Below, in pieces: positions 43,260 to 51,890 of a DNA stretch of 64,000 nucleotides. The notes under the pieces are model-generated. The model worked only from the letters and a program-made list of their open reading frames with translations, ran no database searches and was not told where the DNA came from. Both the position numbers and the translations under genes were made by a program. The DNA is from Paenibacillus radicis (ex Xue et al. 2023) (GTDB lineage: Bacteria; Bacillota; Bacilli; Paenibacillales; NBRC-103111), in NCBI RefSeq assembly GCF_024722015.1, contig NZ_JANQBD010000006.1:186001-250000 (forward strand). The letters run 5' to 3'. How positions within the stretch are numbered: position 1 is the stretch's first letter; every line of letters begins with the position of its first letter.

Positions 43260-43997
43260 TTAGATGAACATTCCGCCGTCAACTTTAATCGTCTCCCCGG
43301 TAATAAAAGAGGAATGAGCGACTAACGAATAAGCTGCCTCCGCCACATCCTCAGGCGTTGCAATTCTGCCAAGTGGAGTTCCCTCCGCCAGCCGTGAAAC
43401 ATGCTCCCCCTGGCCTTCGATCCAACGCGTCTGAACTATGCCGGGGGCAACCGAGTTTACTCGTACTTCGGGTGCCATCACTCTCGCCAACGATTTCGTT
43501 ACACTAATCGCCGCAGCCTTAGAAGCCGCATAAGCGATAGAGCTGCCTAATCCTGTTAGTCCAGCCACGGATGTAATATTCACGATGCAACCATGCTGTT
43601 TCCTCAATTCGGATTCAGCAGCGCGGCAGCAGAAGAACATGCCTTTAACATTAACATCCATAACCCGATCCCAATATTCTTCCTTCAAGCCTTCCAGGTC
43701 ATCATGTCTAACGAAATCGGTAACTCCCGCATTATTGACCAATATATCCAAACGTCCAAAAGCTTCGATAGTTTGCTTAACCATGGACCTCACCTGCTGA
43801 TCGTCCGACACAGTTGCCTGGGCCAACAGACATTTCACGCCAAGCGCCTCAACCTCCTTCTTTGTTTCCAACGCTTCTTTCTCGGATTTGGAATAATTAA
43901 TCGTAATATGTACGCCTTCCTTAGCCAAACGAAGTGCAATCGCTTTACCGATTCCTGTCGCAGCTCCTGTAATTAGTGCGGCTTTACCTAGCATCAT
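43260..43997 (-). CDS. classical short-chain dehydrogenase/reductase (FabG-like)
   Basis: 245 residues with AAAGGAGA. All classical motifs are present: LITGAATGIGKAIA (cofactor loop), NNAGVTDF, catalytic Ser in VNITSVAGLTG, YAASKAAAISVTK with catalytic Tyr and Lys, and VNSVAPGIVQTRWIEG. It ends INxxxxDGGMFI-type as GETIKVDGGMFI. Oxidises or reduces a sugar, polyol or keto compound with NAD(P). First gene of the operon with the SGNH hydrolase; divergent from the Fe-alcohol dehydrogenase. Confidence 0.93.
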   Translation of the reverse strand: MMLGKAALITGAATGIGKAIALRLAKEGVHITINYSKSEKEALETKKEVEALGVKCLLAQATVSDDQQVRSMVKQTIEAFGRLDILVNNAGVTDFVRHDDLEGLKEEYWDRVMDVNVKGMFFCCRAAESELRKQHGCIVNITSVAGLTGLGSSIAYAASKAAAISVTKSLARVMAPEVRVNSVAPGIVQTRWIEGQGEHVSRLAEGTPLGRIATPEDVAEAAYSLVAHSSFITGETIKVDGGMFI

Positions 43998-44151
43998 GAA
44001 TCTCTCCTTTTTGTTTAATCAGATCACTATTTCCTATAGTACAATAATTCAAGCGATCTATGGCAAAATTTGTAGTGATTCTTAACGAAATTCATACTAA
44101 AATTAAATCAAGCCTATTAGTTAGTCCAATAGAGGAAGGATGGTTCCTTAG

Positions 44152-45315
44152 ATGAATTTTAAATATGCTATGCCGACTACTGTGGAATGCGGTTTAGGCA
44201 TAAGCCGTAAAATCGGTGAAATTCTCCAATCCTATCAGGCTGACCGTGTGTTCATTGTGACGGATCGTGGAATCCGAATGGCCGGGCTGCTGGAGCCCAT
44301 TGAACAATGCCTTCATGAGCAGCGCATTGCCTTTGAGATTTTTGATGAAACCGAGCCCAACCCAAGCGCAAATAGTATTATGAATGGTCTTGAGAAGCTG
44401 AAGGCATCGGGAATACAGCATGTTCTCGCCATCGGCGGAGGAAGCAGTATCGACACAGCCAAGGGTATCGCTATCATGGCTACGAATAGCGGGCATATCC
44501 TGGACTACGAAGGCGTAGGTAAAATTCAGAATGCCGGGTATCCGCTTATCGCTATTCCTACTACGGCAGGTACAGGAAGTGAAGTGACAGCCTCCACTAT
44601 CGTTACTAATACACAAACTCAATTTAAGGCTGCTGTTATAAGCCCTTATTTATTTCCGAAGCTGGCCCTGCTGGACGCCGAGCTGACCAAGAAGCTGCCG
44701 CCGGATATTACCGCCGCCACTGGAATGGATGCGCTGACGCATGCAATAGAATCGTACACCTCCAAGGGTGCAACTCCGGTTAGCCGTGCGTTCGCATTGG
44801 AAGCGATTGCAATGATTGGCAAGCATCTGAAGTCCGCTTATTTTGTCGGGGATGATATGGATAGCAGAGAAGGAATGCTTATCGCTTCTATGATGGCAGG
44901 AGCAGCGTTCGCGCAATCCAGATTAGGCAATGTGCATGCCATTTCCCATACAATAGGAGGAATATTCAACATTGCACATGGTGTAGCTAATGCCTCGCTG
45001 CTGCCTTATGTTATGAAGTTCAACCTGCCTGCTTGCCCGGAAAAAATGCGGGATATTGCCGCCGCGCTTGGAGCAGACACGAGCAGCTTAACTTCAGAGG
45101 AAGCCGCTGAGAAGGCCATTGAGATTGTCGTCAAGCTTAATGCTGCATTGAGCATTCCTACTACCATCCAGCAGCTTGGCGTCACCTTGGACCAGCTTCC
45201 CAAGATGGTGTCTGACGCGATGAAAAGTGGTAATGTTCTTATCAATCCCAGACTTACCAGTCCTCGCGATATCCAGGCTATTATTGAAAATGCCTATCAT
45301 GGCAGACTATATTAG
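44152..45315 (+). CDS. iron-containing alcohol dehydrogenase
   Basis: 387 residues. Cofactor motif VLAIGGGSSIDTAKGIAIMA near residue 100 and IPTTAGTGSEVTASTIVTN near 145. Metal ligands: Asp/His in GMDALTHAIESY and two His in HAISHTIGGIFNIAHGVANA. This group oxidises primary alcohols or lactaldehyde-like compounds with NAD; the substrate is not clear here. Ribosome site GGAAGGA is eleven bases before the ATG. Confidence 0.92.
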   Translation: MNFKYAMPTTVECGLGISRKIGEILQSYQADRVFIVTDRGIRMAGLLEPIEQCLHEQRIAFEIFDETEPNPSANSIMNGLEKLKASGIQHVLAIGGGSSIDTAKGIAIMATNSGHILDYEGVGKIQNAGYPLIAIPTTAGTGSEVTASTIVTNTQTQFKAAVISPYLFPKLALLDAELTKKLPPDITAATGMDALTHAIESYTSKGATPVSRAFALEAIAMIGKHLKSAYFVGDDMDSREGMLIASMMAGAAFAQSRLGNVHAISHTIGGIFNIAHGVANASLLPYVMKFNLPACPEKMRDIAAALGADTSSLTSEEAAEKAIEIVVKLNAALSIPTTIQQLGVTLDQLPKMVSDAMKSGNVLINPRLTSPRDIQAIIENAYHGRLY

Positions 45316-45391
45316 ATTCCATCCAATTTCATAGAGTTTCGTAAGATTTCATAAAATTCCATTGATTCGAAACAAGAAAGGCGGAATCCCC

Positions 45392-46102
45392 GTGTCCAAA
45401 GCCAAACAATTATCCACTCTGCTGCAAAGTATGGAAGCAATTGATCTGTCCCACACATTAGAGGAAGATATGCCCATTTACCCGACGCATTCACGTTATT
45501 TCCATACCATCTGGGATTCATTCGAAACCGGAAGCCAGGCGCTGTTATATCAGCTTATTATTAACGAACATTGCGGAACCCATATCGATGCCACCGCCCA
45601 CTTCCTCAAAGAGGATCACCCGGAGCATTTGTATATGGACGAAACTCCGGTTACCCAATGTTTTGGGCGCGCCCTAACTTTGGATGTATCCTATTTCAAA
45701 GATACCGACTTAGTGACAACGGAGATCATACAGCAATGGGAGCAAGAGCATCATGTTATCGAAAAAGGTGATATTGTCAACTTTCGATTCGGCTGGGACC
45801 GCTATTGGGAGCCACGCTCGGTAAGCCAAACTTACAGCAAATCTTGGCCGGGTCTCAGCGGCGAAGCCGCACAATATTTGGTTTCCAAGCAGATCAAAGC
45901 CGTCGGCTGCGATGTACTGGCCATTGATAGCTATTATGCGGTAGGAGCCCCCGCCCACTACGCCCTTCTTGGCAATGGGATCAACATTATCGAAAACTTG
46001 ACGAAGCTGGAGGCCATTATAGGCGAGTCCTATATGATTGCCTTTCCGTTAAAGATCAAACAAGGCTCGGGCTCGCCGATCCGGGCTGTAGCTTATAAGT
46101 AA
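45392..46102 (+). CDS. cyclase-family protein (kynurenine formamidase-like)
   Basis: 236 residues from a GTG at 45392 with AAAGGCGG upstream; an in-frame TTG at 45362 lies before that site. The metal motif HCGTHIDATAHF matches the HxGTHxDxxxH of the cyclase/formamidase fold. It begins AIDLSHTLEEDMPIYPTHS, as in this family. Hydrolyses an amide or ring bond in the cytoplasm. Co-directional with the Fe-alcohol dehydrogenase, 76 bases behind it. Confidence 0.9.
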   Translation: MSKAKQLSTLLQSMEAIDLSHTLEEDMPIYPTHSRYFHTIWDSFETGSQALLYQLIINEHCGTHIDATAHFLKEDHPEHLYMDETPVTQCFGRALTLDVSYFKDTDLVTTEIIQQWEQEHHVIEKGDIVNFRFGWDRYWEPRSVSQTYSKSWPGLSGEAAQYLVSKQIKAVGCDVLAIDSYYAVGAPAHYALLGNGINIIENLTKLEAIIGESYMIAFPLKIKQGSGSPIRAVAYK

Positions 46103-46137
46103 AGCTGGTGCACGCTACCAGAGGTCAATCCATTTGC

Positions 46138-46182
46138 AAACACCTCCTGTCCCGTTCAACGAACGGCTCAGGAGGTGTTTTT
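46138..46182 (+). terminator. bidirectional terminator
   Basis: AAACACCTCCTG pairs perfectly with CAGGAGGTGTTT, followed by TTA; it serves the cyclase gene and the convergent NmrA gene. Confidence 0.88.
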
Positions 46183-46191
46183 ATGAATTGT

Positions 46192-47055
46192 TTATTGGAG
46201 CTGCAGCTTGGTCAGACGCAACCAAGCCTCATAATCGAGCAGCCTCGGATGTATTGCGCGTACGCTTTGAATATTAGCCAAATAATCTTCCCTCTGAAAA
46301 AAAGCATTAGCTTTCGTCCCATCATGCTCGTTAACTGCTTCCTGGACAATTGGCGGTGTTTGGTAAGCAACGGTATGAGACTCGAAAACCTTACTGATCA
46401 TTTGAATAATCTGATGTAAGGTCAATTCATCGCCCGCAATTTCAAGAGCTTTTCCAATGTACTTATCGGGCTCGCTAAAAGCTATGGCGGCAATGGCACC
46501 GATATCCTGCACAGCAATCATCTGAAGCTTGCTTTCTTCCGCCCCCATGTAGGGAATATTGATTAATTCGTTGATGGGTTCGAGCAGCGACTTGAAGTTG
46601 TCCATAAACATGACGGGTCTAAGGATTGTAGCGGGCAGATTCAAATTATGAATGTAACGCTCGATATCTCCCTTATTTTCGAATGATGTAATGCCCGTAT
46701 TCCTATCTGCACCGCTAACTGAGCTATAAACCAAATGAGATACTCCCGCTGCCGCAGCAGCATCAGCAACTATTTTACCATGCCGAACTTCCTTGTCCAG
46801 ATCGTCAAAATAAAGAGCTTGAACACTAAAAACTCCATAAACATCCCTCATAGCCTCCTCTACTGAAGAAGGCTGCTCCAGATCTCCCCATACTAATTCA
46901 GCGCCAAGCTTTTGCAGCTCTATGGCTTCCTTTTTTTGCAAATCCCTTACCATTGCCCGAACAGCCCAGCCTTTGTCCAGTAATTGTCTTACAGCCGCAC
47001 CACCTTGCTGTCCGGTTGCCCCAATAATCAGGACTTTTGGGTTAACAGAATACAT
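46192..47055 (-). CDS. NmrA-family NAD(P)-binding protein
   Basis: 287 residues from the ATG at 47055, supported by AAAAGGAG ten bases upstream; the frame is open to 47118. Rossmann motif VLIIGATGQQGGAAVRQLLD at the start, then VKLGAELVWGDLEQPSS-like segment and HLVYSSVSGADRNTGITSF. No Tyr-x-x-x-Lys active site, as usual in NmrA-type sensors and quinone-oxidoreductase-like members. Divergent from the HxlR-type regulator, which normally controls such neighbours. Confidence 0.9.
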   Translation of the reverse strand: MYSVNPKVLIIGATGQQGGAAVRQLLDKGWAVRAMVRDLQKKEAIELQKLGAELVWGDLEQPSSVEEAMRDVYGVFSVQALYFDDLDKEVRHGKIVADAAAAAGVSHLVYSSVSGADRNTGITSFENKGDIERYIHNLNLPATILRPVMFMDNFKSLLEPINELINIPYMGAEESKLQMIAVQDIGAIAAIAFSEPDKYIGKALEIAGDELTLHQIIQMISKVFESHTVAYQTPPIVQEAVNEHDGTKANAFFQREDYLANIQSVRAIHPRLLDYEAWLRLTKLQLQ

Positions 47056-47196
47056 AGTTGTTCTCCTTTTCTGTATTGCTGATTCGGGCGCCCTATTGAT
47101 ATTGTAAAGATGAACCAATAAAATTTAAAGTAGGCACTTTATTTTTACATTGTTTCAGATTATGAACTTACTAAATTTAAGTAAGGAGGAATAGAT

Positions 47197-47521
47197 GTGA
47201 CCAGAGCTGAAAATGAAGAACAGTGCTTGGCTTCTATTGGAGAGGTTTTCCGAATTATGGGTGGCAAATGGTCTTTTTTAGTATTGGGGCAGCTTTTTAA
47301 TAATGGGGTGCAGCGCTTCAATCAGCTTCGAAAAAGCCTGGACAAGCACCAAATCTTTAACTGATATATTGCGGCATTTGGAACAAAATGAAATTATACA
47401 GCGGCAAGTTTTTCCGACTGTACCGGTAACAGTGGAGTACTCGCTGACCGACAGAGGAAGAGATTTTCAGAAAGTGCTCCATGAAATGCACAGCTGGCGC
47501 CTAAAATGGTCGGAACAATAA
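47197..47521 (+). pseudogene. HxlR-family regulator, frameshifted
   Basis: Starts at GTG 47197 behind AAGGAGGA. The first frame gives FRIMGGKWSFLVLGQLFNNG and RFNQLRKSLDK, the HxlR winged helix with its CxxxxGGKW-type opening (Cys in EEQCLASIGE). It then reads to a stop at 47362. The expected continuation STKSLTDILRHLEQNEIIQR and TVPVTVEYSLTDRG runs in another frame from 47345. A net +1 (or a 2-base loss) after GAC at 47343 explains it. Restored length about 107 residues, normal for the family. Confidence 0.85.
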
Positions 47522-47563
47522 GCTGTTAATTATATTTACACGAAAACTTTTAGGAGGGATTGC

Positions 47564-48655
47564 ATGACTGTACTCATTATCATCTTAGTTGTCCTCATAC
47601 TTATCGCAATTATTAGCCGATCCAGCAATAGGAAAGCCGATCCAAGAGGTAAACGCAATTATATGGCACCTCCCAAACCTATTTATGATGATGCCCCATT
47701 GCCCGATCTGCTAGGCATACAGCCGCAGCTTCCCTTGAAGCCTGCTGTAGTCCGGCTTGAACAAGCACTGCCAGAGGAGTTCATCCTCAAGCTGCGCGAA
47801 CGAATTCTGAGGCAGAACCCGCAAATGTCCGTAGCAGAATTCAATTGGAAGCTGCTGGAGCTAAAACGATATTTTCTCATGACCGCATTGTTAAAGGATG
47901 TGCCCATGTTCAGCCAGTCAGTAGATGACATCTGGCATGAGATGCTGATGTTCACTAGAGAATATTCGCGGTTTGGCGAAACGTTCATCGGCACACCTGT
48001 ACATCACGGACCGCATTCTGATGGTCAACCTGATCCCCATGGACGGGCATGGTTCGATTGGGTGTATGCCCAACTCTTCGTTCCGACACCCTACTCTACC
48101 CACATTTGGCAGCCATTCTTCCGGCATCCGCTCGATCCCAGGCTGCTGGATGAATTGCGGCAGGGCAGCGAATCCGAGCTGACCGCCAACAGATTCAACC
48201 GGGCTGCGGCCGAACGATATCCCGAGATCCGGAATACGGTCTCGCTGCTGATCCGCAAGGCCAAGGAGCAAGCTCATGGGGCTGTGCCAGGAGCTTCTTA
48301 TGCCGCGGAGCGGCCAGTCCATGAGTCGGCCGCTTACATGCCTTATTTAGCCGGAGCCTTGATGTTCTACTCGGCAGCCGAGTTTGCCAACTTCGAGGAG
48401 CTCATGGAGCCGCATTTCGCCGAAGAGGAACTCAAGCGGCGGGCTCAGGAAGCAGGCTCCTCCAGTGCCTCCTGCGGCAGTGGCAGCGGCTGCAGCTCTT
48501 CTTCATGGAGCGACGACAATAATCGTCATCACGGAAATGGTAGTGATAGCGGTAGCGGGGACTCCAGCGGGGGAAGTGATAGCGGCGGTTCTTCTTCAAG
48601 CTGCTCCTCTTCTTCCTCCAGCTGTTCTTCCAGCTGCGGCGGTGGCGGCGACTAA
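47564..48655 (+). CDS. membrane-anchored GRDP-like protein with Ser/Gly/Cys-rich tail
   Basis: 363 residues, ribosome site TAGGAGGGA. An N-terminal membrane helix (residues 3-18) is followed by a soluble region with FSQSVDDIWHEMLMFTREYS, resembling the DxxWHxHLL-TrxY motif of glycine-rich domain (GRDP/DUF1399) proteins, then PVHHGPHSDGQPDPHGRAWF. A second hydrophobic stretch lies near 265-280. The last 65 residues are Ser, Gly and Cys rich, ending SCGGGGD, and include an HH tract. Function unknown; the Cys-rich tail may bind metal or cross-link. The first residues could be a signal anchor. No operon partner. Confidence 0.75.
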   Translation: MTVLIIILVVLILIAIISRSSNRKADPRGKRNYMAPPKPIYDDAPLPDLLGIQPQLPLKPAVVRLEQALPEEFILKLRERILRQNPQMSVAEFNWKLLELKRYFLMTALLKDVPMFSQSVDDIWHEMLMFTREYSRFGETFIGTPVHHGPHSDGQPDPHGRAWFDWVYAQLFVPTPYSTHIWQPFFRHPLDPRLLDELRQGSESELTANRFNRAAAERYPEIRNTVSLLIRKAKEQAHGAVPGASYAAERPVHESAAYMPYLAGALMFYSAAEFANFEELMEPHFAEEELKRRAQEAGSSSASCGSGSGCSSSSWSDDNNRHHGNGSDSGSGDSSGGSDSGGSSSSCSSSSSSCSSSCGGGGD

Positions 48656-48668
48656 GGAATTACATGAC

Positions 48669-48716
48669 AATGAGAGCTTGAGTCAACTCCACTGGGGATT
48701 GACTCAAGCTCTCATT
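48669..48716. terminator. 18-bp perfect hairpin between convergent genes
   Basis: AATGAGAGCTTGAGTCAA pairs perfectly with TTGACTCAAGCTCTCATT over a 12-base loop. No T-run follows on either strand, so it may stop or stabilise both convergent messages. Confidence 0.6.
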
Positions 48717-48773
48717 CGTTATAAGTATTATCTCATTGTTTGAAGAACCTACGAGCGGGAAGGACATTTGGGT

Positions 48774-50225
48774 TTAATTAGGCACAAAGCCGCCTCTTTC
48801 GATCGCAGCTTTGCCCACATCGCTTTGCAGCCATTGAAGCAGCCTGCTCGCGGAGCTATCTGCCGGTTCGCCTTCTCGGGTTACAGCATACAAAAGTGCC
48901 GTATAAGGATACGTGCCTTTTCTGATGTTCTCTTTATTGCTTTCGATTCCTTCAACAGAAAGAAATTTTACATGCTCACGTTTATGCATTTCATTGGCAA
49001 AATAGTAAAAGGAATAGCCCAGCGAATAGCTTCCGTTCTTATAGTCGGCAACAGCGTCAATGAGTCCCCCCATGCCTGACGATTTTTTCTCCTTTGGCGG
49101 CTCGGCCAACTGCAACCCCTTCATAACCTTCTGCTCCATATACGTCTGACTGCCGGAATTTTTTTCGCGTTGAAAAGCAATGATCCTCTCGTTCTTCCCG
49201 CCGACATCACTCCAGCTAGTAATCTTGCCTGCATAAATATCCTGAATCTGCCGTATAGAAAGATTGGAAACTTCATTGTCAGTATGAACTAAAAAAATAA
49301 AAGCATCCTTACCAATTGGCGTAAGCTTCAGCTTCACACCACTGGCTTCGGCGAGCTTGAGCTCTTCGTCTGAAGGTCCTGCCACAAAGATCAGATCCGC
49401 TTTTTTGGCAATTAAATGTTCATAGGCTGCATGGGTAGTATTAAAATAAACATGTTGTTCCGCCCATGGCTTGTTGGTTCCCGTCAGCTCTTGCATCAAA
49501 ATTTTTCCGAACGGAATAGCCGCTGTAGCCCCATCGATTTGGGGGTAGGTCTCTGCTGTGAACATCGTATGTTTAGGCCAGAGGGACGATAGAGTGAACA
49601 TAACAAGCCATAGAGAAGCCGCCGTAATAGCAGCGGTCTTGAAAATTCTGGTTCCTCGATTACTTGCTATTGCCTTACGGACAAAAATGCCTGCCAGTAC
49701 AGATAAGCTCGGCCAAAAGGATGCCAGTAAAGCTGTAATCTTCATATCGCTGCTGTCAGTAATATAGTGCTTAATGCTTTCAAAAAAGGGATAAGCCCAC
49801 AAGACGAATATTTGATAAGGCAACCAGGTGATTCCGCCAAAATCAGATTTTGCACCAACCGCACTTGTGAAAGTAGCGTACCATATATAGGATCCAACTA
49901 TTATTACTGGCAGTAAGGAAACGATGTGAACTTGTATGCTTGCTGGAAACCTCTTAGCTGCTAAAAAGCCGTATGCCACAAATGGAAACGCTGTAATAAC
50001 AAGATAGAGCAGCATTAGCATAATCAGGCCGAAGTCACTCAACGCTCGAATGTCAAATATCCGATCTATGGCTCCGCCTATGCTGATTGCGATCGCGATC
50101 AGTAAAACTTCAAATAAAACATAGCTAACAAAAAATAACATGCTCCTCTGCGCGGCTGCCCCCATCCATTTGGAGCCCGTTTGTCGAGGAAGATTCAATT
50201 CGTTATTGGAGTTCGGCTGATTCAA
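48774..50225 (-). CDS. membrane protein fused to PstS-like substrate-binding domain
   Basis: 483 residues from a TTG at 50225 with AGGGGGAG upstream; the frame is open to 50261. The first 230 residues hold about six membrane helices. The rest, from about residue 235, is a periplasmic-binding-like domain of the PstS type (PBP-like): VHTDNEVSNLSIRQIQDIYA and GKITSWSDVGGKNERIIAF, then QREKNSGSQTYMEQKVMKG, all PstS landmarks. The usual PstS is a soluble lipoprotein; here the domain is attached to a membrane bundle, so it might sense phosphate or another oxyanion. 32 bases behind a SET-domain gene. Confidence 0.84.
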   Translation of the reverse strand: MNQPNSNNELNLPRQTGSKWMGAAAQRSMLFFVSYVLFEVLLIAIAISIGGAIDRIFDIRALSDFGLIMLMLLYLVITAFPFVAYGFLAAKRFPASIQVHIVSLLPVIIVGSYIWYATFTSAVGAKSDFGGITWLPYQIFVLWAYPFFESIKHYITDSSDMKITALLASFWPSLSVLAGIFVRKAIASNRGTRIFKTAAITAASLWLVMFTLSSLWPKHTMFTAETYPQIDGATAAIPFGKILMQELTGTNKPWAEQHVYFNTTHAAYEHLIAKKADLIFVAGPSDEELKLAEASGVKLKLTPIGKDAFIFLVHTDNEVSNLSIRQIQDIYAGKITSWSDVGGKNERIIAFQREKNSGSQTYMEQKVMKGLQLAEPPKEKKSSGMGGLIDAVADYKNGSYSLGYSFYYFANEMHKREHVKFLSVEGIESNKENIRKGTYPYTALLYAVTREGEPADSSASRLLQWLQSDVGKAAIERGGFVPN

Positions 50226-50257
50226 TAGACGTCTCCCCCTACCATGCAATACTAAGG

Positions 50258-50638
50258 TCAATCTCCTTCAGTAAACCATAAAGGGTCATCGCAATCAACC
50301 TCGCCATTATAGTTGATTAGTATCTCATCCCCCGCATTTATCGCCGTGTAGGCAAAAAAGTCAAAGGTATGATTATTAAAGTTAATATCATAGGTTGCAT
50401 TCGGTTTATAAGAATGATTAAACAAGCTGCCATATCCTAATAAAACAGCCGTATGATTAGCACCATACTCAAAAACGTAGTCGTCAAGTATTGTTTTCTC
50501 TATGAAAACATGCTCCTCATTTGGGTACGGTATAACCGGTGCTTCATGGATAAGCTCTCCTGGTGCTATATCACGTGTCGCAAATACCCCTCTATTGAAC
50601 TCACCATTGCTAAGCTTGGAAATTTTTATCTCAATCAT
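50258..50638 (-). CDS. SET-domain protein
   Basis: 126 residues from the ATG at 50638 with AAAGGTGA. The SET core is nearly the whole protein: FNRGVFATRDIAPGELIHEA at the start, LLGYGSLFNHSYKPNATY with the NHS-x-xPN motif, and GDEILINYNGEVD at the end, the GEEL-x-x-Y element. SET proteins bind S-adenosylmethionine and methylate Lys; small bacterial ones of this type are common in Bacillales but not well characterised. It forms an operon with the PstS-like membrane protein. Confidence 0.9.
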   Translation of the reverse strand: MIEIKISKLSNGEFNRGVFATRDIAPGELIHEAPVIPYPNEEHVFIEKTILDDYVFEYGANHTAVLLGYGSLFNHSYKPNATYDINFNNHTFDFFAYTAINAGDEILINYNGEVDCDDPLWFTEGD

Positions 50639-50860
50639 GCTGGTCACCTTTCGCATTCTTTAGTCTCTGTAATTGCTTAATTTCAAATACGTTTAAAAGA
50701 ATAATTTTAACTTACTCTCACTAAAACAGCAATAAGGATGTTAAAACCTTGTTTCTATCGCTGAGTGGAATGCTTTTCTGGCACGGCTGACATGAGCAGG
50801 ATTAAAGATAAAAAAACTATATCGAAGTCTTTCATAGATGAGCAACCGCGATTTATTAAT

Positions 50861-50980
50861 AAGTTTTCTTGCAAAATTAGAAGGTGAACCTCCGGTTCCA
50901 ACTTATACTCTAATATTATCAGATAAGCTTCTACTCGAAGCCATTTCACTAGCATATGTGTCTTAAAAGCAGCTTGGTAT
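50861..50980 (+). repeat. diverged R1 structured repeat
   Basis: Same order as the ABC-F leader repeats: TTTTCTTGCAA, then AATTAGA...TCTAATATT with inner GAACC/GGTTC, then AAGCTTC-TACTC-GAAGC and GTGTCTTAAA. Flanks differ and no gene follows. Confidence 0.7.
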
Positions 50981-51004
50981 ACAATCTACATTTGCGCGTG
51001 GGAA

Positions 51005-51192
51005 TGGATGGATGTGGGATTATGGCCGCTGCTTGGGGAGGGATAGATATGGGGTTTCGACTGCTGCTTGGGGATGGATAGATGTGGGGTTCCGACTTCT
51101 GCTTGGGGAGGGATTGATATGGGGTTCCGACTGCTGCTTGGGGAGGGATAGATGTGGGTTCCGACTGCTGTTTGAGGAGGGATAGATGTGAG
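51005..51192. repeat. 35-bp minisatellite, about 5.4 copies
   Basis: Units start at 51005, 51040, 51075, 51110, 51145 and 51179 (last partial). Each reads GGGATAGAT.TGGGGTTCC then GACTGCTGCTTGGGGA. The minus-strand 142-codon frame over it is repeat-driven and not a gene. A related fragment lies at about 51752-51795. Confidence 0.8.
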
Positions 51193-51310
51193 ATCTTAAG
51201 TCGCTGTTGATGTCGTGATCCTATGATAAACAATCTTCTCGCGATAGGAACACATATTCCTAAACAATCAAAACTTGAAAAAGGTAAACAGCCAGATACT
51301 CCCCATAGAT

Positions 51311-51493
51311 AGCGGGAAATCCTCCCGTTAATTTCAGGCGTTGAGGCTTTTTTTTGCGAATAACTGGAAATCATCATGTTAATTCCGGTGATTTATTGCA
51401 TTTTGCCTAAATATACCTATATTAGAAGGAGTTTTTCCAGTTAAGTTCCTCAACAAGCATGTAACGGAAGAATTAGCTCCAGAAATTCCAGTT
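51311..51493. repeat. 22-bp unit array, CTGGAA class (family R3, copy 2)
   Basis: Units at 51311 (+), 51362 (+), 51421 (inverted) and 51472 (inverted), spacing 51, 59 and 51 bases, the same as copy 1 at 23982-24167. The inverted unit at 51421 differs from the 24033 unit by one base in 22. Confidence 0.7.
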
Positions 51494-51511
51494 AACTATT
51501 CGCTACTGCCC

Positions 51512-51640
51512 GACGAAGATGCATTCGAGCTTTAGTAGAGCACTTTACTTGCGAGTAGAAAGTCAGAATTCTTTTTAGTGAAATCCGACTTTCAATCTAT
51601 CAAGTTGAGCAACTCCAAGTATAAAAACTTATACTTTCAA
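51512..51640 (+). repeat. possible degenerate R1 repeat
   Basis: GAAGATGCATTCGAGCTTTA and ACTTGC...GAAAGT echo the R1 order, and AAGTATAA-AAAC-TTATACTT is a hairpin. Divergence is high. The whole gap 50660-51890 shows no credible gene. Confidence 0.35.
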
Positions 51641-51689
51641 CTAAACAAGGGGTAAGCTTCGCTCCCCGCTAACATATTAAGTTAAGAAA

Positions 51690-51730
51690 ACCGTCAGGAT
51701 CTCATATTATCCTGATGGTCCTTTCTTTTT
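51690..51730 (+). terminator. orphan plus-strand terminator
   Basis: ACCGTCAGGAT pairs with ATCCTGATGGT, followed by CCTTTCTTTTT. No plus-strand gene lies upstream in the 1.2-kb gap, so it marks a lost gene or a small RNA. Confidence 0.6.
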
Positions 51731-51810
51731 GAGTAAATTCATTCGCTTGTGCGTTTGGATGGAGGGAGGGATGTGGAATTACGGCGGCTGTCACTCTTTT
51801 TATAAAGTTA

Positions 51811-51851
51811 ACAAAAGACCCGACCCAGCATCGAATGATGTGGGACGAGTC
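51811..51851 (-). terminator. terminator of cassette 3 operon
   Basis: On the minus strand GACTCGTCCCA pairs with TGGGTCGGGTC, with inner CATC/GATG, followed by TTTTGTT. Confidence 0.75.
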
Positions 51852-51890
51852 AAATATTTCATGAGTGAATATATGCTGTAATCAAAAACA

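Noticed and set aside
50949-51377. Minus-strand 142-codon frame
   Set aside because: Pro/Ser/Gln periodicity comes from the 35-bp minisatellite; no ribosome site.
50861-51493. CRISPR-like array
   Set aside because: Repeats vary in sequence and orientation, are few, and spacers are not unique; no cas genes nearby.
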